From the NCBI GenBank assembly GCA_016200345.1, contig JACQEX010000078.1, forward strand, positions 1-39,745: a DNA stretch of 39,745 nt, read 5' to 3'. Positions 23,881 to 32,887 of the stretch are shown here, in pieces. The DNA comes from Nitrospinota bacterium (GTDB taxonomy: Bacteria > Nitrospinota_A > UBA7883 > JACRGQ01). Position numbers and translations under genes: made by a program. The notes beneath the pieces were generated by a model. That model was given only the letters and a program-made list of their open reading frames with translations, was not told the origin of the DNA and did no database searches. Every line of letters begins with the position of its first letter. Position 1 is the first letter of the stretch.

Positions 23881-25695
23881 CTAGTTCTTCAGTTTGTCGA
23901 GGCGTTTTAGGAATTCGTCGGCGGTTATGAAGCCGGTAAATCGGTCAACCTCCTGGCCTCCGGAGTTGAGCAAAATAACGGTCGGCACCCCGAAAACGCC
24001 GTAGTCTTTTTTATAGCCGAGTTTTTTGTCGTCCACCTTCGTCAAGTCTATCGTAAATGCCGAGAACTCGTTTTGCCTTTTAAGCACGCGCGGGTCGGAG
24101 AAGGTAAAGGCCTTTAGCTCGCGGCACGGCACGCACCAATCAGCCGTGAAATCAAGCATGGCGATGGGTTTTGAGGCGAGTGCCTTGGCAAGCTCCTCCT
24201 TGGAAAACTCCTTAAACGGCAACTCCTGTTTGGCGGTGGTGGTGGACGCAACCAGCCAAAACCCCAGAAGTAAAAATACTATTCCAATCCCGTAGCGGAT
24301 AATCTGAAAGCCTTCCCCCCCCATTCCGCGCCCGGCGTATATTAGGAAAAATCCGCCTCCGATCCCGACGGCAAACAAAACCCATCTGAAGACCGTTTCG
24401 CTTCCAAGCAACGGTCGGAGAAAATAAACCGCCATTCCGACCATAATCACCCCGAAGACCTTTCGCACCCATTCCATCCAAACGCCGGAACGGGGGAGGC
24501 TCGAGATGGCGCCGCTGAAAACTGCGAGGATTGTCAGCGGAAGCCCAAGCCCGAGGGCAAGGGTGAAAAAAAGCATGAATCCTAAAAGCGGATCCTGTTT
24601 TTCGCCGACGAACGCAAGCATTCCTATGACGAACGGCCCCACGCACGGCGCGGCGAGTATGCCGACCGTAAGGCCCATGAAAAACGAGCCGAAAAATCCG
24701 GCGAAGCTTTTTGAGCTTAGGTCCATAAGCGCGGACGGAATAATTATTTCGAACGCGCCGAACATGGAGGACGCAAGCAGAAGCATCAATCCGGCCATTA
24801 TCAGAACCACGACAGTATTCTGCATCAGTCCGCCGAAAAGCGACCCGGTGAGGGCGGCGACCACGCCGAGGGATGAGTACATCAGCGCCATTCCCAAAAG
24901 GTAGACCAGCGCGTGCTCCAGCCTTTGCCGCCTTGTGCGGGCCTGGCCCGCCGCCGCGCCGAAGAAACCAACCGTGACCGGAATCATGGGATAAACGCAC
25001 GGCGTAAGATTTAGCGCGAGTCCGCCGAGGAACACCAGCAGGAACCCGGTTGCGCCGACGCCCCCCTTGAACTTATCAAAAAGATTTTCGTCCTCGGGCG
25101 CGTATTTTGAAAAGAGATCCGTTTCCAAATTTTTGCCGGCCGTGCCAATCGGCAACACCGCGTCCACGTCGAAGTCCGTCGGCATAAGGCACGTTATGTC
25201 GGTGCAGGCCTGGTACTCAATGTGGGCCTTGATGTCGAGCGGCTCCTTCGTCTCATTTGCAAGGCTTATGGAGGAGGCGACATAAATCGTTCCCTCCCAA
25301 ACGCTTAGCTTTAGATTTAGCGTCGGGAAATCCTTAATCTTCGGTTTCGGGTAAACGACCCTGCCGAATGTGACCATCGGGTTGGACGACGTAAGTTTGA
25401 CCGAGGTTGGAAAAGGCACCTTGTCCAAAGGTTTGTCGGAGTTTATATGGAACCCATCGGCGACGGTTATTTCAACCAAGATTGGGTAGCTTTTCCCCGG
25501 CGCAAACTGGGTGGACGGAAGCACCAGCCTGGGCTTTATGGTCTGCTCCTCGACCGGCGGCTGGGGGACGCTTGAAAACGGCGACGGCGCGCCTCCGGAC
25601 GTCGTTGGGATGTCCTCCGCCGCAAATGAAACGTGCGGAAAGACGGCAGAGGCAAAAAACGCCAAGGCCGCAAAAATTTTAAAAAGGCACCTCAT
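23881..25695 (-). CDS. dsbD: Thiol:disulfide interchange protein DsbD
   Basis: 604 residues. Signal peptide (FKIFAALAFFASAVFP), an N-terminal immunoglobulin-like domain with the redox pair in YQACTDITCLMPTDFD, an eight-helix membrane domain with cysteines in LNLTPCVYPMIPV and AAPCVGPFVIGML, and a C-terminal thioredoxin domain with DWCVPCREL. Electrons pass from cytoplasmic thioredoxin through these three pairs to periplasmic DsbC, CcmG and similar proteins. Placement beside two cytochrome-c genes suggests a role in keeping haem-site cysteines reduced. ATG 25695 is chosen over longer frames because TAGAAT lies seven bases upstream and the signal peptide starts there. Confidence 0.93.
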   Translation of the reverse strand: MRCLFKIFAALAFFASAVFPHVSFAAEDIPTTSGGAPSPFSSVPQPPVEEQTIKPRLVLPSTQFAPGKSYPILVEITVADGFHINSDKPLDKVPFPTSVKLTSSNPMVTFGRVVYPKPKIKDFPTLNLKLSVWEGTIYVASSISLANETKEPLDIKAHIEYQACTDITCLMPTDFDVDAVLPIGTAGKNLETDLFSKYAPEDENLFDKFKGGVGATGFLLVFLGGLALNLTPCVYPMIPVTVGFFGAAAGQARTRRQRLEHALVYLLGMALMYSSLGVVAALTGSLFGGLMQNTVVVLIMAGLMLLLASSMFGAFEIIIPSALMDLSSKSFAGFFGSFFMGLTVGILAAPCVGPFVIGMLAFVGEKQDPLLGFMLFFTLALGLGLPLTILAVFSGAISSLPRSGVWMEWVRKVFGVIMVGMAVYFLRPLLGSETVFRWVLFAVGIGGGFFLIYAGRGMGGEGFQIIRYGIGIVFLLLGFWLVASTTTAKQELPFKEFSKEELAKALASKPIAMLDFTADWCVPCRELKAFTFSDPRVLKRQNEFSAFTIDLTKVDDKKLGYKKDYGVFGVPTVILLNSGGQEVDRFTGFITADEFLKRLDKLKN

Positions 25696-25702
25696 CCGGG
25701 CG

Positions 25703-25708
25703 ATTCTA
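25703..25708 (-). promoter_or_regulatory. -10 hexamer of dsbD (leaderless arrangement)
   Basis: TAGAAT on the minus strand, then seven bases (CGCCCGG) and the ATG at 25695. No Shine-Dalgarno in the gap. It is one half of a divergent pair with the promoter at 25779. Confidence 0.5.
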
Positions 25709-25778
25709 GCACACCGGCGGTGAGGATGCCGTGGGATTTCTCCTTTGTTTCCGCCTTTTTTTGTTTTGGACGGCGGGT

Positions 25779-25784
25779 TAGAAT
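25779..25784 (+). promoter_or_regulatory. -10 hexamer of the ABC-2 permease gene
   Basis: TAGAAT followed by seven bases (CGGGGTC) and the ATG at 25792. It mirrors the dsbD promoter exactly in hexamer and spacing, 70 bases away on the other strand. Confidence 0.5.
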
Positions 25785-25791
25785 CGGGGTC

Positions 25792-27474
25792 ATGTGGCAT
25801 TTTATTCTTCTCACCAAAATAAAGGCGCGGACGATGCTTAACGCGGTCACGCGCGCAGGAAAAGGCAAAAAGCGCGGCATGGCTGTTCTTTTCCCGCTGG
25901 GCCTGCTGTTTGTCGTCGGCGACTACCTTTTCTTCAAGAGAATCCTTTTATATATCTTCACGCTTCCCAACGAGGTGGCGGACATACTAATTCCGCAGTT
26001 TCTAATGATTATCCTGCTGACGTTTTTTTCGATGCTGGTCTTTTCCAACATAATCTCCTCCATCAGCGCAATGTATCTTTCGCGCGACCTCGATTTTTTG
26101 ATTTCATCGCCCGTGGGGATGAGGCAGTTGTTTATGTCGCGCCACCTGCAGGCCGGGGTGAACAGCTCGTGGATGTTTTTTCTTTTCGGAATCCCGATAT
26201 TTGTCGCCCTTGGGGTCTGCTCGTCCGCCGGGACCGGATACTATTTTTTGATGGCCTTTATAATCGTCCCGTTTGTGTTGATTCCGTCCGGCATGGGCGC
26301 ATTGCTGACCACCGTGTTAATGAGGTATTTCCCGGCGAGAAAAACATACCAATTTCTAACCGTGGTCGGGATTGTTTTCATCGTTGGTCTTGTCATGCTG
26401 TTTAGGCTAATGCAACCCGAAAGGCTTTTGGGGCACAACATACCGACGGCGGAGTTGCAGAAATTCGTCGAAAGCCTAAAAATTCCATCGTACGGATTTT
26501 TGCCCAGCACATGGGCCGCCCGTGCGTTGGAGGCCGGGGTAAAGGGGGATTTTGAGTCGGCCTCGCTGTGGATTGCGGTTTCTTGGACGGCGGCGCTGGC
26601 CCTGCTTGCGTTTAACGTGTTGCTTGTGTCCAGGGCGTATTACAAGGGGTGGTCAATAGCCTACTGCGGCAGGTCGGGCGTTCAGGGAAGGCGTTCCAGC
26701 CCCTTGTACCCGGTGGTGGAAAAAGCGCTTTGGTTTCTTTCCCCGGAACTTAGGACGATCGCCCTGAAGGAGATGCGGCTTTTTTGGAGGGACCCGTCGC
26801 AATGGTCGCAACTCTTCATGCTTGGCGCGCTGGTGGTCGTGTACGTGTTCAACATAAAAAGCCTCCCGCTAGGCTCGCCGTTTTTGAAGGACATTATTTC
26901 GGTCATGAACATAGGTCCCGCAGGGGTCGTGCTGGCGGCGGTCTCCGCCAGGTTCGCGTTCGCGGGCGTCTCCACCGAGGCGCGGAGTTTTTGGCTGATT
27001 AAATCGTCGCCCGTCGAGTTTTCAAAATATCTGTGGCTGAAGTTTTTCCTTTACCTTTTTCCGTTGCTTGCGCTTTCGGAGACCCTCGTGGTGCTTTCGA
27101 ACCACTTTTTGGCGGTGGACGATTTTCTTAAGTTTGTCTCGGTTGGCGGGATTTTTTTCATAACCATCGGCCTTACCGGACTCGGGGTCGGCCTTGGCGC
27201 ATTATTCCCCGTGTTCGACCACGAGAACATCGCCGAGGTGGGGATGTCCGCCGGAGCCATTTACTACATGCTCACCAGCCTTGCGTACCTTGGCGTCACG
27301 ATTATGTTCGGGGTAAGGCCGGTGTGGGTTTACTTTACCAAAAAATTTCTCTCCCAGGACAACGGGGGATTCGAGGTCTACGTTTGCTACGCCGTCGTCG
27401 TTTTTCTAACCGCGCTCGTGACCTACGTGCCGATGCGGATGGGAGCCGCCTCCCTAAGCAAGATGGAAGTCTAA
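25792..27474 (+). CDS. Large ABC-2-type exporter permease
   Basis: 560 residues with about a dozen membrane helices in two blocks (about residues 30-240 and 340-550). Family marks include SISAMYLSRDLDFLISSPVG, where the loop after the second helix carries D-L-P/S-type residues, and the second-half counterpart STEARSFWLIKSSPVEFSKYL. Such proteins pair with a separate ATPase, which is not next to it here. The substrate is unknown. The start ATG 25792 lies seven bases after TAGAAT. Confidence 0.8.
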   Translation: MWHFILLTKIKARTMLNAVTRAGKGKKRGMAVLFPLGLLFVVGDYLFFKRILLYIFTLPNEVADILIPQFLMIILLTFFSMLVFSNIISSISAMYLSRDLDFLISSPVGMRQLFMSRHLQAGVNSSWMFFLFGIPIFVALGVCSSAGTGYYFLMAFIIVPFVLIPSGMGALLTTVLMRYFPARKTYQFLTVVGIVFIVGLVMLFRLMQPERLLGHNIPTAELQKFVESLKIPSYGFLPSTWAARALEAGVKGDFESASLWIAVSWTAALALLAFNVLLVSRAYYKGWSIAYCGRSGVQGRRSSPLYPVVEKALWFLSPELRTIALKEMRLFWRDPSQWSQLFMLGALVVVYVFNIKSLPLGSPFLKDIISVMNIGPAGVVLAAVSARFAFAGVSTEARSFWLIKSSPVEFSKYLWLKFFLYLFPLLALSETLVVLSNHFLAVDDFLKFVSVGGIFFITIGLTGLGVGLGALFPVFDHENIAEVGMSAGAIYYMLTSLAYLGVTIMFGVRPVWVYFTKKFLSQDNGGFEVYVCYAVVVFLTALVTYVPMRMGAASLSKMEV

Positions 27475-27498
27475 GTTCGGAATTCCAAGTGTCGTCCG

Positions 27499-28179
27499 CT
27501 ACCGAGGGCGGTTTTTTAGGTACCTTTGGACGAGAACGGGAACAAGCACCGCGAAGGCCATCAACGCGAACGAAAGGACAAGCCCCGTTGTTACGCGGAA
27601 CCCGCTCGTCGCCGACTCCCCCACCTCGACGACTGTGTTGGTCAAGATAAACACGTGGGGCGTCACGCCGATTGCCGTTGCGGCAATAAAAGGGCCGAAC
27701 GAAATTTTTGTAAGCCCGGCGGCGTAATTCACAGCGCCGTAGGGGATGACAGGCACGAGCCTGATGAAGAGCACATAATAAAACCCGTTCTTTTTAACCC
27801 CCTCGTTGAAGTCGCCCATCCATTTTCTTTTCTCCAAATGTGGCGCGAAAAAATCGCCCATGAAAAAACGGGAGGCCCAAAAGGCACCTGCGGCGCCCAG
27901 TATCAACCCGAGCGCGTTTAGTACGGAGCCAAACACCCTGCCGAAAAGTAACGCCCCGATTATCGTCAGCGGCGTGGGCGGAAAGCCGAAGGCAAGCAAC
28001 GCCCCGTATGCAAAGACGAATATGAACGGGGCGACGTCCCGGTATCCGTCCACCATTCTTACGAACTCTCCGCTCGTGATGTGCGCTCCGTTGGCGTAGT
28101 ACCACGCAAAGGAGGTGAACGTGACTAAAATCAGCACGAAAACCAAAAGTTTTATCAACGTCAGTCTGTTTTTGTCCAT
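27499..28179 (-). CDS. TVP38/TMEM64-family (DedA-like) membrane protein
   Basis: 226 residues, six hydrophobic segments. Diagnostic blocks are GFPPTPLTIIGALLFGRVFG, GAAGAFWASRFFMG, and FIRLVPVIPYGAVNYAAGLTKISFGPF, the VTT-domain signature. The VTT family includes phospholipid scramblases and the undecaprenyl-phosphate flippase DedA. ATG 28179 is chosen because TAAAAT lies seven bases upstream. It faces the ABC-2 permease convergently. Confidence 0.88.
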   Translation of the reverse strand: MDKNRLTLIKLLVFVLILVTFTSFAWYYANGAHITSGEFVRMVDGYRDVAPFIFVFAYGALLAFGFPPTPLTIIGALLFGRVFGSVLNALGLILGAAGAFWASRFFMGDFFAPHLEKRKWMGDFNEGVKKNGFYYVLFIRLVPVIPYGAVNYAAGLTKISFGPFIAATAIGVTPHVFILTNTVVEVGESATSGFRVTTGLVLSFALMAFAVLVPVLVQRYLKNRPR

Positions 28180-28186
28180 CGCCGCT

Positions 28187-28192
28187 ATTTTA
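28187..28192 (-). promoter_or_regulatory. -10 hexamer of the TVP38-family gene (leaderless arrangement)
   Basis: TAAAAT on the minus strand, seven bases (AGCGGCG), then ATG 28179. The gap has no ribosome-binding site. Confidence 0.45.
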
Positions 28193-28275
28193 CCCCCAAC
28201 CCGCATATTTACGGAAGAAAGCCGGCGGGGATTTGGGGCATAATATGGCATTGAATAATTTTTAGGAGTGAAGAA

Positions 28276-28683
28276 ATGGCTCGAAAACCAAATTTTAAAC
28301 AGCTGGGGCGCAGGACAAAAATAAAATACGACGCCCCCTCGAAAAAAACGCTGGAGTTTTTCCCCAACCCGATGCGCGGCGACTGCGAGATAGAAATAAA
28401 CGCGCCGGAGTTCACCGCGCTCTGCCCGATGACGGGCCAGCCCGATTTCGCGGCAATTGTCATCAAGTACGTGCCGGACAAACTCTGCCTCGAAAGCAAA
28501 TCGCTAAAGCTATACCTGGGGGCCTATCGAATGCACGGAATTTTTCACGAGGCCTGCGTCCAAAAAATATCGGACGATTTACTCGCCGTGCTAAAACCAA
28601 AAAAACTTTTCGTGGAGGGACAGTTCGCGCCCAGGGGCGGGATTAAGTTCTGGCCGAGAATCAACTACGCCAAGAAGTCCTAG
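28276..28683 (+). CDS. queF: NADPH-dependent 7-cyano-7-deazaguanine reductase (QueF)
   Basis: 135 residues, the short (type I) QueF. It reduces preQ0 to preQ1 for queuosine in tRNA. Cys50 in EFTALCPMTGQPDFA is the nucleophile forming the thioimide, Asp57 follows in the same motif, and CLESKSLKLYL is the family signature that binds substrate. TAGGAG lies a few bases upstream of the ATG. No other queuosine gene is in the window. Confidence 0.94.
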   Translation: MARKPNFKQLGRRTKIKYDAPSKKTLEFFPNPMRGDCEIEINAPEFTALCPMTGQPDFAAIVIKYVPDKLCLESKSLKLYLGAYRMHGIFHEACVQKISDDLLAVLKPKKLFVEGQFAPRGGIKFWPRINYAKKS

Positions 28684-28707
28684 GAAGAATAATCGAAAAT
28701 TAAGAGG

Positions 28708-28742
28708 TTGGAAGCCGGAAGTATTATTTCCCGGCTCCCAAG
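28708..28742. terminator. Hairpin between convergent queF and htrA
   Basis: TTGGAAGCCGGAA and TTCCCGGCTCCCAA form an imperfect 12-bp stem around a loop rich in A and T. It sits where both genes end and could terminate both. It lacks a clear long T-run. Confidence 0.5.
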
Positions 28743-28755
28743 TTCTGCCCGCTTC

Positions 28756-30288
28756 TTACTGCTCCGGAATCTGCCCGGGGCTGATGACGATGAACGTGGA
28801 CATCGCCCCCCTGCGCACGGTGAAAAACAACGGCTCGTTCTTAATTTTGTTCATGGCATCGGACAACTCCGAGGTGTTGGAGACCGGCGTGCGGTTTACC
28901 TCCTCGATTACGTCGCCGCGCATCATGCCGGACTGCGCGGCGAGGCCGTTTTTGTCAACCTCCGCCACGACAACCCCCTTGGTTCCCTTAGGGAGGTTGA
29001 ACATTTTTTCCGAATCCGGGGTGACGTCGTGCACCAGCAATCCCAAATCGTCGTAGGTGTCCTCGCCAGCGGGGGGCGGGGTGTTGGGCTTAACCTCGGC
29101 CTTTTTGTCGGCCGTCTGCAGGTCGCCAAGCGCAAGCTTAAACGATTGTTGCTTTCCGTTGCGAACAACGACCACCTCTACCTGGGTGCCGGGTTTGTTT
29201 TTCGCCACAAGCCTGGGCAACATATGATGGGTCAAAACGTCCTTGCCGTCGAACTTGATGATAACGTCGCCGCGTTTGATGCCGGCTTTTTCCGCCGGGC
29301 CGCCGGCCGCCACGTCGCCCACCAACGCGCCCTCTGTGCCAGAGAGCTTCATCGCCTTGGCAAGCTCCGGCGTAATTTCTTGAATGATTACGCCAAGCCA
29401 TCCGCGGCTGATTCCCTTTTTAGACTTTAGCTCGGCCAAAATTTCCTTCGCCTGGTTTATGGGTATCGCGAATCCGATTCCGATGTTGCCCCCCTGGTTG
29501 CCGGGCAGAATGGCTCCGTTTATCCCGATGACCTTTCCGTCAATGTCAATCAACGGCCCGCCGGAGTTGCCTGGGTTTATCGAGGCGTCGGTCTGGATGT
29601 AATTGTCGTATCTTCCGCCAATATTGCGGCCTAGCGCGCTGACGACGCCCACGGTGACCGTCTGCGAAAGGCCGAACGGGTTGCCGATGGCTATAACCCA
29701 TTCGCCGACCTCCAGGGCGTCAGAGTTTCCAAACTCAATAAAAGGGAGGTCTTCCTTGGGGTTGATTTTAATCAGGGCTATGTCGGTGTCCGGATCCGTT
29801 CCAACCACCTTGGCCTCGTATTCCTTGCCGTTGTCAAGCTTCACGCGAATTTCATCGGCCTTGTCCACCACGTGGTTGTTCGTGAATATGTAGCCGTCCT
29901 TGCTGATTACGAAGCCGGAGCCGAGCGACTTCCTGGGCATCGTCGGCGCCTCGCCGCCGCCACCGCCGCCGAAAAATTTCTCAAGAAGGTCGTGGTATTC
30001 CTGGTCCTCGTTCGGGGCGCCGTGCATCTGCGGGTGTTTTTGAGGCTTCACGTTTTGCGTGGTGTATATGTTGACGACCGCCGGTTTTTCTCTTTTCACT
30101 ATGTCAACAAAAACGCTCTTTCCTTTTGAGGACGCCGCCGGGTCTTTTCCCGTGGAGACGCGCTTTCTATCCTCCGCCGACGCCACCGCGCCCGAGCTTT
30201 TAAATTCGCCGACCATGAACCCGAAAATTGCCAGAACGGCCGCCGCCGCCAGGATTTTTCGGCCGTTAAACATATTCCAACCTTTCAT
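28756..30288 (-). CDS. Periplasmic serine protease HtrA/DegP
   Basis: 510 residues. A signal-anchor or signal peptide (ILAAAAVLAIFGFMVG) is followed by a linker and trypsin-like domain with His139 in FTNNHVVD, Asp169 in DTDIALIKI and Ser242 in NPGNSGGPLI. Two PDZ domains follow (GALVGDVAAGGPAEKAGIKRGD and GVVVAEVDKNGLAAQSGMMRGD). DegP-type proteases degrade or hold misfolded envelope proteins. GGAGG lies about ten bases before the ATG; an internal ATG at 30273 with AAAGG close by is an alternative. Confidence 0.93.
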   Translation of the reverse strand: MKGWNMFNGRKILAAAAVLAIFGFMVGEFKSSGAVASAEDRKRVSTGKDPAASSKGKSVFVDIVKREKPAVVNIYTTQNVKPQKHPQMHGAPNEDQEYHDLLEKFFGGGGGGEAPTMPRKSLGSGFVISKDGYIFTNNHVVDKADEIRVKLDNGKEYEAKVVGTDPDTDIALIKINPKEDLPFIEFGNSDALEVGEWVIAIGNPFGLSQTVTVGVVSALGRNIGGRYDNYIQTDASINPGNSGGPLIDIDGKVIGINGAILPGNQGGNIGIGFAIPINQAKEILAELKSKKGISRGWLGVIIQEITPELAKAMKLSGTEGALVGDVAAGGPAEKAGIKRGDVIIKFDGKDVLTHHMLPRLVAKNKPGTQVEVVVVRNGKQQSFKLALGDLQTADKKAEVKPNTPPPAGEDTYDDLGLLVHDVTPDSEKMFNLPKGTKGVVVAEVDKNGLAAQSGMMRGDVIEEVNRTPVSNTSELSDAMNKIKNEPLFFTVRRGAMSTFIVISPGQIPEQ

Positions 30289-30424
30289 TTAGCAGAATCC
30301 TCCAATTACAAAAAGCACCGAGTTGTTAAAACGACTCCTCGAACGAACATTATATTACCATAGCCACATGGGTCAAAATGACGGGCGGGGCGCAAAAATT
30401 GCCTTCATAACCTTTTTAGACGAG

Positions 30425-31306
30425 TCAAAAGGCCCAACGGTTCATTATTTTTTCGGGGGAGATTTTTTTCCCCTCGTGGTCTGCGCGGCCCACCCCGATA
30501 AAAATCCCCTCCGGCGTATAAATGCGGGTCGGGCCCGACTCATCGCCGGTGTGGAAAATAAACCTGCCGTTTAAAAGGCTTTTCTCCTCCCTTTCCGTAA
30601 CGGCGACCCTCGGCAGGGAGCCAAGCGGAAAATCCAACGGGAGGAGCCATTCATTTTGAAAATCCCTGCGCTCCTCAAGCCGTTCGATGGTCCAACTGCC
30701 GTCGGATCTGAAAACGTGCGCCTCCGTCCGCTCAAGCGCCCCCATGTGCGCGGCGGAGCCAAGTTTTCGCCCCATGTCTTCGCAAAGCGTCCGTATATAC
30801 GTTCCCTGCGAGACGAGCGCGGTGAACACCGCGGTGTCGCCGTTAAACTCGTCCAACTCAAGCGAGTGGACGACCACCCGTTTTGGTTTTCGCTCCACCT
30901 CGCCCCCTTTTCGGGCGATTTCGTAAAGCCGTTTTCCGTTTATTTTTTTTGCGGAGTACATCGGCGGGGTCTGGTCAATCTCTCCCTTGAAGCCGTTCAT
31001 CGTCTCCAATAATCTTTCCTCTGTTATGCCGGTAGTCGGCTGTGTGGCGGTTATTTTGCCGGTGGAGTCCTGCGTGTCCGTCTCGGCCCCGAAAATAATC
31101 GTGGCGCGATATTTTTTCGCCCCCTTTTCAAAATAGGGGAAAAACCTCGTCCCCCATCCGCAGGCAACGGGCAGAATGCCGGTGGCGACGGGGTCGAGCG
31201 TGCCGAGGAAGCCGGCCTTTTCAAGCCGAAGAAGTTTCTTAATCCGTTCCAGCGCCTTGTTGGAGGCCATCCCGGTGTCCTTGTAAAAATTTATAAACCC
31301 GTCCAT
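30425..31306 (-). CDS. truB: tRNA pseudouridine(55) synthase TruB
   Basis: 293 residues. It makes the T-loop pseudouridine of tRNA. Asp38 in GFLGTLDPVATGILPV is the catalytic aspartate, and KYRATIIFGAETDTQDSTG plus the conserved SQGTYIRTLCEDMG block are standard. The C-terminal GESL-like PUA-ish region is also visible. It is last in a minus-strand series beginning at birA; rbfA lies 64 bases upstream. TAGAAT is 11 bases before the ATG. Confidence 0.93.
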   Translation of the reverse strand: MDGFINFYKDTGMASNKALERIKKLLRLEKAGFLGTLDPVATGILPVACGWGTRFFPYFEKGAKKYRATIIFGAETDTQDSTGKITATQPTTGITEERLLETMNGFKGEIDQTPPMYSAKKINGKRLYEIARKGGEVERKPKRVVVHSLELDEFNGDTAVFTALVSQGTYIRTLCEDMGRKLGSAAHMGALERTEAHVFRSDGSWTIERLEERRDFQNEWLLPLDFPLGSLPRVAVTEREEKSLLNGRFIFHTGDESGPTRIYTPEGIFIGVGRADHEGKKISPEKIMNRWAF

Positions 31307-31370
31307 AAAAGTCCGCCATTCTACCCCGCTTTTGGAGACCGCGACAAAAATTCTGCGCGGAAAATTTTTG

Positions 31371-31751
31371 CTATTCCCCTTCGTCGGACGGGGGAGGCTC
31401 TTTTTTCTCGTCCTTTATAGCGTGCAACACGCGGTTTATCTTGTCGGAATAGTCCTGCGAGTGGTCCCATTTCAGCGACAGCTCCGGCACAAACTTAATT
31501 TTCATCCTTTGGCCCAGCAGTCTGCGAATGAACGGCGCCGCAGAGGAGACGCCTTTTATCGTAAGTTGTTTTTGCTCTTCGGTTCCCATCGGCGAGACGT
31601 ATACGTTCGCGTGGCGCAGGTTGTCGGTAACGTCCACGTCCATCACGGTAACAAACCCGATGCGCGGATCCTTCAGCTCCGTCCTGATTATGTCGGCGAT
31701 TTCTTGTATCATCATTTCGCGGATTCGCTCGGACCTTTTATATGAAAGCAT
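31371..31751 (-). CDS. rbfA: 30S ribosome-binding factor RbfA
   Basis: 126 residues. The family pattern KRSERIREMMIQEIADIIRTELKDPRIGFVTVMDVDVTDNLRHANVYVSPMG is complete, with the KH-like fold residues in order. RbfA assists late maturation of the 30S subunit and cold adaptation. Its start overlaps the end of the DUF503 gene by 14 bases, the usual DUF503-rbfA-truB order. Confidence 0.93.
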   Translation of the reverse strand: MLSYKRSERIREMMIQEIADIIRTELKDPRIGFVTVMDVDVTDNLRHANVYVSPMGTEEQKQLTIKGVSSAAPFIRRLLGQRMKIKFVPELSLKWDHSQDYSDKINRVLHAIKDEKKEPPPSDEGE

Positions 31752-32061
31752 GACTTCCCACCACCTCTATTGTCGTCTGCACGTCGGCTATATTCGCCGC
31801 GCCCAAGCGTTCGATTAAGTTGACGACCAGTTGCATCTGGCCCTCCAGATAAACCCTGTCGTTGCCGATCGCCGATATTCCCAACAGCGCGGTCTGCAGG
31901 CGGTCAAGCCCGCCCACCTCGGCGACGGACACGTTAAAGTCGTTTCCAATTCTGGACTTCAGGCGGTTGACTACCGAGCGTTTCCCCTTCAGCGTGGAAT
32001 TGCCGTGCAACGCAAGCGTCACAAGGCACGTGGCGGAAAAAACTTTGCCTTCGCGCGGCAT
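31738..32061 (-). CDS. DUF503 (YlxP-like) protein
   Basis: 107 residues from ATG 32061; ATG 32064 and TTG 32073 are also in frame. The 5-base spacing after GGGGG favours 32061. The pattern VFSATCLVTLALHGNSTLKGKRSVVNRLKSRI and VSVAEVGGLDRLQTALLGI is that of DUF503, a small ferredoxin-like protein regularly found before rbfA. Its exact role is unknown. An upstream TATAAT on the minus strand at about 32093 suggests its own promoter. Confidence 0.88.
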   Translation of the reverse strand: MPREGKVFSATCLVTLALHGNSTLKGKRSVVNRLKSRIGNDFNVSVAEVGGLDRLQTALLGISAIGNDRVYLEGQMQLVVNLIERLGAANIADVQTTIEVVGSHAFI

Positions 32062-32109
32062 CATGGCCCCCAATTAAATCGCTCGTCCAAGTGCATTATA
32101 ACATTCTTC

Positions 32110-32886
32110 TCACTCGGCGTTTCTTCTGTAAATTTCCGCGATTCCCATCAGCGTGAGGTCCGGCTCCACAATCTCGATGGTTTGGGAAAGGCTTTTAAGC
32201 CACTCGCTCTGCCCCCCGGTCGCGATAATCTTCGGGTTCCCCTCCATCTCACCCCGCATTTTCGTCGCGACGGAGTCAATCATCCCGGAGAACCCGTAGA
32301 CGGCGCCAGACTGCATGCTGGCAATCGTGTTTTTTCCGATGACGGACGCCGGTTTTTCCAGCCTTATCTGCGGAAGTTGCGCCGCCTTGTTGAAGAGCGA
32401 CGTCATGGATGCGTCAATGCCCGGGGCGATTACCCCTCCGAGATATTCCCCCTTTGCGGAAACGGCGTCGAAGGTTATCGCCGTCCCCAAATCAACCACT
32501 ATCAGCGGCCCGCCGTAAAGCATGAATCCGCCGACCGTGTTCGCAATTCTGTCCGCGCCGACCTCCTTGGGGTTGTCGGAAAGAATCGGTATGCAGTTTT
32601 TGTTGTGGCACCCCACGACCACCGGAGTCGCGCCGAAAGTTTTTTCCGATATGGCGGCGTACGCGGAGGTCACCGCGGGCACCACGCTACATATGATTAC
32701 GGAGCCAATCTCTTTTCGGTCTATTCCCCCCTCGCGCAACATGGCGGTTATTTTTAGCGAGACCTCGTCGCCGGTCTCCATGAGGTTGGTCTGGTACCGA
32801 AACCGCCCGATAATCTTGTTCCCGTCAAACACGCCGGCCACGGTGTTCGTGTTCCCGATGTCTATCGCCAATAGTTTGTCGCGCAT
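32110..32886 (-). CDS. coaX: Type III pantothenate kinase
   Basis: 258 residues from ATG 32886. It phosphorylates pantothenate, the first step of coenzyme A synthesis. The ASKHA-fold ATP site LLAIDIGNTNTVAGVF is at the start, GADRIAN and PLIVVDLGTAITFDAVS in the middle. GAGGGA lies four bases before the ATG. It starts one base after the birA stop. Confidence 0.93.
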   Translation of the reverse strand: MRDKLLAIDIGNTNTVAGVFDGNKIIGRFRYQTNLMETGDEVSLKITAMLREGGIDRKEIGSVIICSVVPAVTSAYAAISEKTFGATPVVVGCHNKNCIPILSDNPKEVGADRIANTVGGFMLYGGPLIVVDLGTAITFDAVSAKGEYLGGVIAPGIDASMTSLFNKAAQLPQIRLEKPASVIGKNTIASMQSGAVYGFSGMIDSVATKMRGEMEGNPKIIATGGQSEWLKSLSQTIEIVEPDLTLMGIAEIYRRNAE

Positions 32887-32887
32887 G

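Noticed and set aside
27490-27515. Terminator after the ABC-2 permease (GC hairpin then T6)
   Set aside because: The stem is only about four pairs and overlaps the coding end of the TVP38 gene; too weak to call.
30323-30574. Plus-strand frame between htrA and truB
   Set aside because: It overlaps the 3' end of truB on the other strand and has no recognisable feature.
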